Shown here piece after piece: positions 49,634 through 58,800 of a DNA stretch of 62,125 bases. Where the stretch lies: positions 1-62,125 of the forward strand of contig CACXJE010000013.1 of NCBI GenBank assembly GCA_902767915.1, read 5' to 3'. Within the stretch, counting starts at the first letter, position 1, and each line of letters opens with the position of its first letter. Under the pieces are notes generated by a model. It searched no databases. It was not told the origin of the DNA and was given only the letters and a program-made list of their open reading frames with translations. The DNA is from Oscillospiraceae bacterium (GTDB taxonomy: Bacteria; Bacillota; Clostridia; Oscillospirales; Oscillospiraceae). The translations under genes and the position numbers were made by a program.

Positions 49634-50920
49634 TTATGATTTGCTTTGATCGATGATGTCGTACTGTTGCAGCAGGGCCACCCGCTCCCGGCCGATCCGC
49701 AGAGAGGCGGTGGGGCTCTGTTTGCCGTATTTCCCGCGGTGCAGCAAATAACCTGTCAAGCGGTGCGTCCATGCAGCCGGCACCATCCAGGGATGTTTTT
49801 TCAGGAAGGGATAGCTGCCGGACAGCTTTTGTGCCGACGGAAACAGGCTGGCGCGAAGACCGCTTGTTTGATTTTTGGAGCCCAGGCGGTCGTCGGCAAC
49901 CGTGGTCAGGGTGATGTTGGCGCTGTGGAGCCGGTCGATGTCCGCCCCGTGGAGGCCGGATTCCAGCACGTCCGTCAGCAGAGGGCCTTCGTCCACCTCC
50001 AGGGCGGCGAAGGCTGCCGGCGCGGGGATGCCGAGGTATTTTTCTCCGATGCGATAGACCGCCGCTGTGAACCGGTGGCATCGGAGCTCGGTGCAGATTT
50101 GCAGCAGTTTTTCAAAGTCGATCCGCGCGGCATAGGCCCGGCTGAACAGGCAGACGTCCGAGATGATCCGCAGGCCGAAGCCACTGAACAGGAAGTGCTT
50201 GTAGGCGTGGAGGATCAAAAACAGCAGGTGCAGATTGGGCTCCGGGGTCAGCAGCTCCACGTCCTGGACCTGTTCCCGGTCCGGGGCATCGAAGGCATCG
50301 GCAAAGAGGCCGTTGAAGCCGCTGAAAATCGGGGATTCCGGATCAAAGAGGCAGGTGTGGAGCTCGATGTAGAGCGGAGAGTCCGGCTTGTGATAGGAGA
50401 GCTCCCAGAGCGCATTCGGATCTGTGGCCCCGTGGTCCTCCGTCAGACCCAGCTCCAGCAGGGCGGCATGGAAGGCCGCGGCCTGCTCGGGACGGATCAG
50501 CAGATCGTCGTCCACCGAGGGCCGCAGCAGGGGCTTCGGATAGAGCTTGCGGCAAATCGCGCCCTTCACCATCAGGGGCTCCAGCCCCCGTTCCCGCAGG
50601 GCCAGGATCAGATTCAGAAACTCGTTCTCCTGGACCACCTGGCGGTTGACCTGCGAAAGCACGAGGGTTCTCCAATCGGGACGCCCCTCATCCGTCGCCT
50701 CCGGCGACACCTTCCCCCCGGGGGGAAGGCTTTTCCCGAGGACAGCACGGGCGGAGGGCAGAGAGAAGGCGGCGTCCAGCACCAGCGGCAGCAGCTTGTG
50801 ACGCTCCGCCAGCTCCAGAACCGTTTCCCATTCCGAGCCGTCCAGCGCCGGATCCGTAGGCTCCTCCCCCTGAATACCGGCCTGCACCAGGGCAAGAAGA
50901 GTTTGGTCATTTCTCGTCAT
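49634..50920 (-). CDS. Uncharacterised nucleotidyltransferase-family protein (NTP_transf_5-like)
   Basis: 428 residues. MVKGAICRKLYPKPLLRPSV then DDDLLIRPEQ is the nucleotidyltransferase core of the PF14907-type family, with the Asp cluster that would bind metal-NTP. HTCLFDP and LHLLFLILHAYKHFLFSGFG are also typical. Such proteins recur in lasso-peptide and other RRE-containing clusters, where their reaction is unknown. Its ATG overlaps the PqqD-like gene by 14 bases. Residues about 61-78 (LPPGGKVSPEATDEG) are encoded by an inserted palindromic element. Confidence 0.85.
   Translation of the reverse strand: MTRNDQTLLALVQAGIQGEEPTDPALDGSEWETVLELAERHKLLPLVLDAAFSLPSARAVLGKSLPPGGKVSPEATDEGRPDWRTLVLSQVNRQVVQENEFLNLILALRERGLEPLMVKGAICRKLYPKPLLRPSVDDDLLIRPEQAAAFHAALLELGLTEDHGATDPNALWELSYHKPDSPLYIELHTCLFDPESPIFSGFNGLFADAFDAPDREQVQDVELLTPEPNLHLLFLILHAYKHFLFSGFGLRIISDVCLFSRAYAARIDFEKLLQICTELRCHRFTAAVYRIGEKYLGIPAPAAFAALEVDEGPLLTDVLESGLHGADIDRLHSANITLTTVADDRLGSKNQTSGLRASLFPSAQKLSGSYPFLKKHPWMVPAAWTHRLTGYLLHRGKYGKQSPTASLRIGRERVALLQQYDIIDQSKS
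50685..50730. repeat. Palindromic element inside nucleotidyltransferase gene
   Basis: GTCGCC-TCC-GGCGAC (50694-50708), then a perfect 20-bp palindrome CCTTCCCCCCGGGGGGAAGG (50710-50729). Both are read in frame. Confidence 0.83.
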
Positions 50921-51209
50921 TTTCAGACTCCATTGTGTCTTTAATCAAAAAGCCTTTTTTATACATTTCAGCATAAAATGCATCCAGTCTGCTTTGGATT
51001 TCCTCATCCGTTTTTTTCGTCAGGATTTGATGTACACGAAGAATCTTCGCATCCGAATCCTCTCTCCCCAACAACTCCCAGGTTGCAGCCCATAACATTG
51101 TGAGACGGATAATTGTATTGCACTCCTGCCAAACTGCGCGCGTTGGAATCAATACGTTCGCATTGCATATTTTTGTCAAAACAATACCGGGACGAGGTAG
51201 ATACTTCAT
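50907..51209 (-). CDS. PqqD-like peptide-binding protein (RRE)
   Basis: 100 residues. LPRPGIVLTKICNANVLIP is the beta-strand lead of the PqqD fold, followed by a helix-rich part (RLTMLWAATWELLG; HQILTKKTDEEI). PqqD-type domains (RiPP recognition elements) hold the leader of a precursor peptide for modifying enzymes. Its ATG overlaps the stop of the kinase-like gene by 4 bases, and its end overlaps the nucleotidyltransferase start by 14, so the three are translated together. The call rests on fold pattern and context rather than strong motif identity. Confidence 0.72.
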   Translation of the reverse strand: MKYLPRPGIVLTKICNANVLIPTRAVWQECNTIIRLTMLWAATWELLGREDSDAKILRVHQILTKKTDEEIQSRLDAFYAEMYKKGFLIKDTMESENDEK

Positions 51210-52027
51210 TGTATATTTCCTGCTTTCTGTGGATCTGAAAAAATAGCGTCGAGCAACAGCATAGTAGAGCCCGGCACCTCATGGGTAACAAGTTTCCAGA
51301 GGGGAACCGCTCGAAGCAGCCTTGTCTCAAGCGCAGCTACGCTACGAATCGTTTCTGGAGCCCAAGCTGTATGAATGAAATGTGTATATAAAGGGAGAAT
51401 CGCTTCTTGCTCAGTGATTGCGGATAGCTTGTTTTCTTCGCCGCGCTCCAAAAGAATAATGCCCGCCAATGGGGCAGCCTCGGCACCTCTCCAGTTCTCT
51501 TTCCCATTCCACGGGGATGGGTGGATGCGGACAGACTCCACCTCCGGCTTTGCCGGTTCCCCTCCCCGAAAGCCGCTTTGCGGCGTTTTGGGAGGTTTTT
51601 GCGAAACGTCGAGGACCGATTCGGAATGGCAGAATTCAAGAACAGGGCGGTCGCCGCAAATGATGCCGAATTCCCCCGGGCGGAGAGCCTGCAGCGTCTT
51701 CGCCTGGGTGGATTTCCCCACGCCGCTGTTGGCGCAGATCAAATAGGCCTTGTCCTGCCAACGCAGCGCAACAGCATGGAGGATCACGCGGTCAAACGGC
51801 AGCAACACATCGGAGCAGCAGTTTGTAAACACACTATACTCGGAATAGGCGTTAAAAGCAATCCCCTGTTTTGCCATTTCGTCCCAATCTCTTTGCGGGA
51901 GAACAGCCACGGGCGCAGTCTCTGCTGCCTTTGAAGCAGAATAATCGCGGAAGTATTCAATTGTACCAGAGAAACGGAAATCACAAGTCACCGTGATACC
52001 CGCAAGGTTGATTTGATATGTATACAT
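51206..52027 (-). CDS. HPr-kinase-like P-loop protein
   Basis: 273 residues if started at MYTYQINLAG (ATG 52025-52027). A longer frame to 52075 exists but would begin inside a hairpin, and neither start has a clear ribosome binding site. Walker A is CANSGVGKSTQA (98-109), with GDRPVLEF and SPWNGKENW beyond it, as in HPr-kinase-like proteins of RiPP and HPr-rel-type clusters, which phosphorylate peptides in some lasso pathways. A 25-residue insert between GDRPVLEF and VRIHPSPW is repeat-encoded (KPPKTPQSGFRGGEPAKPEV). Lower GC than the housekeeping genes. Substrate unknown; the 82-residue product next door is a candidate. Confidence 0.8.
   Translation of the reverse strand: MYTYQINLAGITVTCDFRFSGTIEYFRDYSASKAAETAPVAVLPQRDWDEMAKQGIAFNAYSEYSVFTNCCSDVLLPFDRVILHAVALRWQDKAYLICANSGVGKSTQAKTLQALRPGEFGIICGDRPVLEFCHSESVLDVSQKPPKTPQSGFRGGEPAKPEVESVRIHPSPWNGKENWRGAEAAPLAGIILLERGEENKLSAITEQEAILPLYTHFIHTAWAPETIRSVAALETRLLRAVPLWKLVTHEVPGSTMLLLDAIFSDPQKAGNIQ
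51540..51597. repeat. Palindromic element inside the HPr-kinase-like gene
   Basis: CCGGC-TTT-GCCGG (51544-51556), GCCGC-TTT-GCGGC (51572-51584) and an outer CCTCCC/GGGAGG pair (51561-51566 with 51590-51595). Read in frame as a Pro/Gly/Lys-rich insert. Confidence 0.82.
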
Positions 52028-52038
52028 AACCGTAATAC

Positions 52039-52073
52039 GAAAAGAGAAGGACGCGTATGCTCCTTCTCTTTTC
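52039..52073 (-). terminator. Hairpin between the 82-residue gene and the kinase gene
   Basis: 13-bp perfect stem (52039-52051 with 52061-52073), 9-base loop. The minus-strand 3' arm ends CTCTTTTC then GTATT. It is placed as an attenuator or processing site that would make the upstream small gene more abundant than the downstream maturation genes. Confidence 0.7.
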
Positions 52074-52086
52074 ATCAAATTTCAGA

Positions 52087-52335
52087 TTAAGGCATTATAA
52101 TATTCGGCTGGACAGAATTCGTAAAATAGGCTTCTCCGAGAGCAACCTCGTCGATCCAACCGGTGATTGCATCAAGATCTCCGTCCATCAAATCCGAACG
52201 TAAAGCGAACCAATAGGAATACCCAGGAATCTGAAAGAAATCTCCAAGATTTTTGCCATTAAGCAACTCGTTAAGCTCCTGATACTGTTCATTTGTAAGC
52301 ACAACATAGGGCTGGTTAATTACAATGTTTCCCAT
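52087..52335 (-). CDS. 82-residue protein, candidate peptide substrate of the cassette
   Basis: 82 residues from MGNIVINQPYVVLTNEQYQE (AGGAGGGA upstream). Acidic overall, no signal peptide, one Trp-rich/aromatic stretch (PGYSYWFALRSD, about 37-48), ends VQPNIIMP. No family recognised and no Cys. It lies directly upstream of the kinase-like, PqqD-like and nucleotidyltransferase genes, separated from them by a hairpin, which is the usual place of a RiPP precursor. That role is inference; a small accessory protein is the alternative. Confidence 0.6.
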   Translation of the reverse strand: MGNIVINQPYVVLTNEQYQELNELLNGKNLGDFFQIPGYSYWFALRSDLMDGDLDAITGWIDEVALGEAYFTNSVQPNIIMP

Positions 52336-52358
52336 ATGAATCCCTCCTTTATTATCAT

Positions 52359-52721
52359 TTAATTACCGCCGACGCCGATGTTCTCAGCGATTGTTTCCGT
52401 ATATTCATCCTCAATATCAAGGCCGGAGAACTCCGTTTCCGGTTCCGACTGCGTATCAGCGGCCGAAGGAGAAGCAGGCGGTTCCAAACCGGGTTCTTCA
52501 CTCTGAGCAGGAACCTCCGGTTCAGAAGCACCCGTATCCTGATTTACAGCCCCGGATTCGGGGATATTCTCGTCAGGATCAAGCTGCGCAGAGTCGCCGG
52601 TCGGATCATTAATATCGGGAACTATCGGCTTTTGGTCAGCCTTTTTTGACTCTGGCGTACACGCCGCAAAGAGCAAGCTGATTACCAACAAGCAGGCAAG
52701 AATCATCCATATACGTTTCAT
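52359..52721 (-). CDS. Small acidic lipoprotein
   Basis: 120 residues. Lipoprotein signal with LLFAAC (Cys21), then a mature chain of about 100 residues, rich in Pro, Glu, Asp and Ser with hardly any hydrophobics, ending GLDIEDEYTETIAENIGVGG-N. No Cys after the lipobox. GGAG precedes the ATG. It lies 23 bases upstream of the 82-residue gene. Either a surface partner of the cassette or, given the glycine-rich C-terminus, an alternative substrate. Not recognised. Confidence 0.65.
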   Translation of the reverse strand: MKRIWMILACLLVISLLFAACTPESKKADQKPIVPDINDPTGDSAQLDPDENIPESGAVNQDTGASEPEVPAQSEEPGLEPPASPSAADTQSEPETEFSGLDIEDEYTETIAENIGVGGN

Positions 52722-52755
52722 TCAAACAATCTCCCGTCGTGCGGTTTTTCTTTTT

Positions 52756-52780
52756 CCGGCGGGGGCTGCGCCCCCGCCGG
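52756..52780 (-). other. GC-rich hairpin between the surface protein and lipoprotein genes
   Basis: 11-bp perfect stem CCGGCGGGGGC/GCCCCCGCCGG with a 3-base loop. On the minus strand it is followed by AAAAAG, not T, so it should slow or stabilise the message rather than end it. Confidence 0.6.
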
Positions 52781-52815
52781 GCCATTCTTGATCAAGTCAA
52801 AAGATCAGGAAGGAT

Positions 52816-55800
52816 TTAATTGGGGAAGTGACCCCATTCCGAAGCAGTTCCGTTATTCCAGAACTTTGTGACGAAGTTCTCGCTGCTAGGTGCACTATCA
52901 TTGCTGCTTCTTATTGTCAGTTGTTGAGTCGCATTCCAGAAGTTGTCCCCTGCAGGAGTCGTGTTGGGATCGAATCTCGCAATGCGGAAATATTTCCAGG
53001 AACCGGCAGGAACAGCAATCGAGCGGATATCACCGCTTCCGGTAGGAGCAGCAAGTACCCATTCACTGCAATTCGTTTCGTAATTGCCGGCTTCATTGTA
53101 GAATCTGACCCAAATCTTTGCTCCAGCAGTAGCCCATCCTCCTCCGATCTCCTGACCATTCGCAACATTGATGTACAGCTTCTCGGTGCCGTCGAAGGAG
53201 CGGTTCCAGCTAAGCGCAGTCTTTTGATCATTGAAGTTGACGGTCAAGCCGTTGTTGCGAACCTCTACACCGTCGGGAGTGGTCCAGGTGGGCAGCATGG
53301 TGAAGGTCTTGGTGTTTGCGTCGGTCGCAAGCTCGGTCATGCGAGTCACCAAAACCGCACCGCCGGACAGCCCGAAGTTCTCCGCGGTAACTGTGGTCGC
53401 AACAGGATTCTCCGGATCGCCGTCAGAGCCGGCTTGCTGCACCAGGGTGAAGCTGGTGGAGAGACCGGTCTTGCTCTTGAAGTTGTCGGTCGTCGTTGTA
53501 GTGCCGCCAACATTGACGTAGAAGCCCGCCTTGTTTTTCTGATAATTGCCATCATCATACAGAGACAGCAGATACACGTCAATGATCTTATTGCCCAACG
53601 TGGTATCGAAGGTGTAGATGACCTTGGAGGTCAGATACTTGGAGGAGACCTCCTTCAGGTAATAGACCTTGTTGGCAACGGGGGTCATAGTCTTGCCGTT
53701 GACGGTTTCGGCATCGGCTGCAGTCCAGACCGCGGGCCACTTCTTGATATTGCCTTGGTCGTCGCGGACGTAATCGTCGCCTTCCTTCATATACGCCTTA
53801 TTCGTGCCGTTGGTGTAGAGGGAGCTGCCGTCGTAGACATGGAATCCGGAAATCGTCTTCCGAGCGATGGGGGAGGCAACTGCAGACGTTGCAGAGGTGG
53901 GCACGGCAGTCCAACCGACGGAGACAGAAGAAGCGGTGTAAGCATCTGCCTCAGCCTGAACAGCAGTGTGCTCAATGTAACCATAGGCCAGGCCGTCGTT
54001 GTTCTTTTCGGTGTAGTAACCACCGTACAGATAACCGGGCTGCACGAAGGTGGTCAGGTCTGCGGTGCCGACTGGATAGCTCATGCCAGCGGGTGCGTCA
54101 CCGGTGCCGACAGGCATGCCGACCGCTTCCATCACACCGGTGGAGGAGTGGACTACGTAGAACACGTCGCGCTTCCAGACGGCGTAGAGGCCGTGGTAAG
54201 GCATCTTCTCGTTGGGGGCGATCTGCGTCACCTCGGTGCCATCGGTCATACCGGTTTCGTTCTTAACCGTGAAATAGGCCTCGGTATGGTTTTCATCAGC
54301 AGGATGGTAGACCAGCCAGAGATCCTCCTCATTCAATCCATAGTAGGACTTGATTTTTGTTTTACCATCCACTGTGTCCACATAGGTCTCATACATGCTT
54401 TCGTCACGCAGTTTCTCCGGTGCGTAAGTGTTTACGTGCTCGGGTCGCTCCGGGAGTCTTGCCCAGCCGAGGAAGGTATAGCCGTCATATTCCAAGTCAT
54501 TTCCTGTACCATCCTTAAACATCTCAAAGGTCTCGATGTCAAAGCCCTCGTTCATGAAAACATCATTGGAATCATCCATGTCATCGGTACCGTTGTTAGC
54601 GTACCATGTTACATGGGTTTTCTTCTGAGGCTCAATCGGAGCGTAAACCGCATGGAGGGTGATGGCATACTGCTTGGTCACGATCTTCTCAAAGACAGGG
54701 GTAACGATCAGGTCAGACTGGACGTTGCTAAAGTCTACGTCCCAGCCGATGAAGCGGTAGTTGCCGGATGGAGGCGCAGGATCGGCAGGGGCCGTGGCAG
54801 CTCCACCCTCTTCAACCGTTTGCCGGGAAATCACGTTGGAATCCTTGTCAACAAAGACGACCGTATAAACGTTGGTACCGGTTTCGGTCTCAAACTGCGC
54901 GTAGACGTCCATGTCTTCTGTGACGTAATCAAATCCGGTCTGATCCCATCCGGTAAAGACATATCCGGCAGGCATGCCAAGCTCACTCTCATCGGGCTCG
55001 TCCGCGGCGCCGTTTTCTTCTACCTCCTGCGTAGAAATCAGAGCGCCCTGCCAGCCGTAGAACTTGACTGTGTACATGGTCTTATTGTGGACGATTTCTT
55101 TGCGGTAGAGCTGTATGGTCTGCGCATATTGAGAATCAAAATCAGTTGCAAAACGTGTAATCTCTCCAGTGCTTTGATTGTAGTAGCGACTCATATACTT
55201 TGTGCTAGTGCCGATTCTCAACTGCAGCTGTCTGTTGGTATAATACCAGCCACCATAAGTCTCATCAGATTCGCCGGGATACAAAGCTTCATTGCTTGTA
55301 CTGGTGCTAGCATAGGTTCTCAGATACATACTTGCATTATTCCCGGATTGAATCAGATACTTACCAGAAGTGTTTGTACTGATGAATTTCCAGACAACGT
55401 GATCAATATTTGCATTTATAATGCTGTCATTAGAAACACCAGTTACATTTCCCTCGTTGTCCCTGACAGCTGCAATCGAATAAGCAAACCAATTTCTACC
55501 AGAAGTTAAATAGTATCGACTCGCATCAGGGTTATAATTCATTAGGAGGTAGGCAGTCCCATTGCTGGAAATAATGCCAATCAGGTATTCCTCATTCGGC
55601 TTGATCTCATCTGTAGGAACCCAAAGAACTTCGTCTCCTTCTTCTGCCTGCTCGGGAGTGTTGACAACCTCCATATCGTCAACTGCAAGAGCGAACATAT
55701 CTGTTACGTCGTGGTGGCGAAGAACGATATACACGTTTCCGGAATAAGAGGAAGGAATCGTGTAGCTGTACTGTTTATACTCTCCCGTCAGTGTGATCTG

Positions 55801-58800
55801 ATCCAACTTCGTTCCGTTGCTCTCAATGCTTCCGGTATTGGAGATATTCGTGGTAACATAGACAGAAATCACTTCAGATGCATAGTTTGCGTCAACGCCT
55901 TTTGCCCAGAAGGATATTGTGTTCTCACCGTCGGCAGGAAGATTTACAGCAGGCGTGCAGATCCAGTTGTCCGGGGTCAGCGCTTCTCCATTGGTTGAAG
56001 AAACATTGATGTAGGAGTCGGATCTCAAATAGTAGGTGCCGCCATGGGAAATAGTAGCTGTAGATGGATTCTCACTGACCGCAAACTGATACCCATCTCC
56101 ATCAGAGTCAAACCGTGTCCACCCCGTCAAGCTATTATCTTCAAAGTCCCAGCTTGCAAGCGTGGTCGCATCTTCCGCTGCCAGGGGGCGGTTTCCGCCG
56201 CCGATACTGCGGTTCAGCGCAGCAGCCGGGTTGACAGAGGCCGTACTTCCAACAAGGGATTGCGAATTGACGTCAGAAACCACGGCGTCTTCCGCATTCA
56301 GCGTAAAGGGTTTACCGGGGTAAACGTGGACGGTTTCACCTGCCTGATTCGTATACTCCCAATACAGGAAGCGCTTCCCGGTTTCCGGATCCGAAGCCGC
56401 ACGTCCAATCGCCTCCGTGCCGTCCTGATAGGGTTTTCTGTCGGTGGAGGTCTTGTTATCGGTGCCGTCATAATTGGAGGGGAAGGTTCCTGTTCCGGTG
56501 GAGGGATTATTGAGATCGTCTGCTTTGTAAATAACTGTCAGGCCGTTGGCGCCGGGCAGATCCTTCCGCCACTTGGCATAGAGCTTGCGAATGCCGACCA
56601 CGAAGGGACGCTCAGAATCGCCGAACGTTTCTCTGTCCGTCGTAGAATAGAACGCTGCCGTGCTGGTGCTGTCGTTCTCTTTGTAGAAGAGTTTGGAGGC
56701 AAAGTTATAGGGAGTGGTAAAATTCGGATCCTGATACCAACCGACGAACTCATAGCCGGTTCTGGTGGGCTTGATCTCCTGGCCGGAGGAAATTTGTTCA
56801 TACTCCGCGATCTTAAATTCCCAATCCTGGTTTTCCGGCAGAGTACCGTCGTTGGCGTACAGCGCTACACGGATCGCCCTCTGCTGCCACTTGGCATAGA
56901 GGACAACGCCGTCCATCGGCATTTTCGCCAAGGTCGTAGTGGTAGCCGGATTCTGACAGGCGCTGTCCAGATACCAGCCTTGGAAGTCAAAGCCGGTCAG
57001 AGTCGGAATATAGTAGTTTGCTCCGCCGACATCGTAGGAGGTGATGTCATCCTGATACAGGATATTGCCGTCTTCGTGGATATAGGTACGGTAATTGACT
57101 TTGTCGCGGCCCAAAATCTGATTTCCGCCTGTACTATTATCCTTACTGTGGCTGTAGTATATGCCGTCCTGATACAGGATGCTGTAAGATTCACGGTCGT
57201 ACAGGAAATACAGGGTATTTTCCGCAGCGCCGGAGGCGAACTGACCGCTGACGGTCGTAGTACCGCTGGAAGAGGAGGTCCAGGGCGTACCGTCTTCAGC
57301 AATCGTAATCGATTTGCCTGTGCTGTCTGTAATCCTGTCACGGATAAAGCCGTTCAGTTCCCAGAAGTCGTCATTGTAGAATACAATGTTGAAGTCGTTT
57401 TCAAAGTCGTCGTAGACTACATACTCTTTTCCGGAAATCGTGACCTTATTCTCTGATTCGGGCAGGGCTTCCACATAATACACAAAACGCCGTTTCGTAT
57501 TGCTTGTCGTCATGTGCCGATATGTGATATCCTCCGCCGGCATCTTGGGAATCTTTGTAATACGTGCGGTATAGGTCGTGGAATTGGTTGGCTGCCAGGA
57601 AGAAACGGGATCTGTCTGCGGATAGGTTTTTCCGTTGCTGCCGGTAAAATTCCAGATATCTACGATATCAGCTCCGTAAGGCTTCTGTACAGTCTTGACT
57701 GTTATATAATTGGCCTCCTGATAGTAGGTCGGATTTGATCTATAATAGACCTGCGCATCTCCAAGATAGTATGTCGACGATGATGATACGCGAATAACCC
57801 AGCCTGCACTCGATGAATACCAGTATACCGGATAATAAGAACCATTTTGTACAGCAACAAACGGCGTGCTGCTATAACTTGTATAACTGCTGCCATTAAT
57901 CGATGCAAAATCATCCGCGGGTACTGTGGCATATGTATAGCTGCTGGTTTTTTCATAAACCTGCCAGTATTTCGTTGTATTATTTATCGTGAAAGTAACG
58001 TAATAATCCCCGTTGCTTGCGTCACTGGTAGAAACGTTACTGGCTCGGACCTGCGTGTAAGTCCCGTCTTTGTCAGTGAACGTAAACGTATACTGGTTCC
58101 GGTCAAAGTAGACGTTGATAACCGTGCTGTCGTCCGGCTTAACCGTCGCAGACTCGATGGTTCCGGTTTTGACCCGGAAGCCCTCATACTTGGTTTCCAC
58201 GCCGTCGACAGTGACATAGGTGTCGTTGCCGGATCCGTTTTTGGTGACGGAAGTGCTGCTGTCAACGGTAGCATTCCGCACAATCTGGGATTTGTCGAAG
58301 TCGTAACCGTTCCCATCCAGATTCTGCTTCCAGAACAGGACGGTATAGTTGGCCTTGGTATTTCTGGTCCAGTGGGCTTCCAGATCGTAATTTGTCTGAA
58401 TGGTCCTGTCGGAGAAGGTAAACTCGGTGTTGGTGCCCTTCAAAAACCAACCATCGAAAACGTAGCCGTTCAAAGTTGGTTTCGTCGGCTCGTCCGACTT
58501 TTTCAACTCGCCGTCCAGGATGAAGATCGGCGGGGTGTAGGTGGCGCCCTTGTACTCGTCGCTGCCGCCGGTCTTCTCGGAGAAGGTAATCCACTTACCC
58601 TTGCGGACATATGCCTTGAAGCTGAGATCCTCATCGATCTGGATCTCTTCATAGTTCTCGTACACTGTCTGGGAAGGATCGCCCACTATGGTCCAGCCGC
58701 GGAATGCCGCGTCGCTGTTCTCTGCGCTGTACGAAGCAAAGATACTGTAATCCATCTTGCTCTGCTTGGTGTAGATGGAGTCAGATTTGACGATGGTGGA

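Noticed and set aside
47030-52721. A standard lasso-peptide cluster
   Set aside because: No asparagine-synthetase-like cyclase and no transglutaminase-like leader peptidase lie in the 47-62 kb interval.
52756-52780. GC hairpin after the SLH gene as a terminator
   Set aside because: On the minus strand it is followed by A, not T; the T-run is on its other side.
52828-55509. A long plus-strand open frame (893 residues) opposite the SLH protein
   Set aside because: Opposite a protein with clear signal peptide, SLH and repeat domains; no ribosome binding site or domain of its own.
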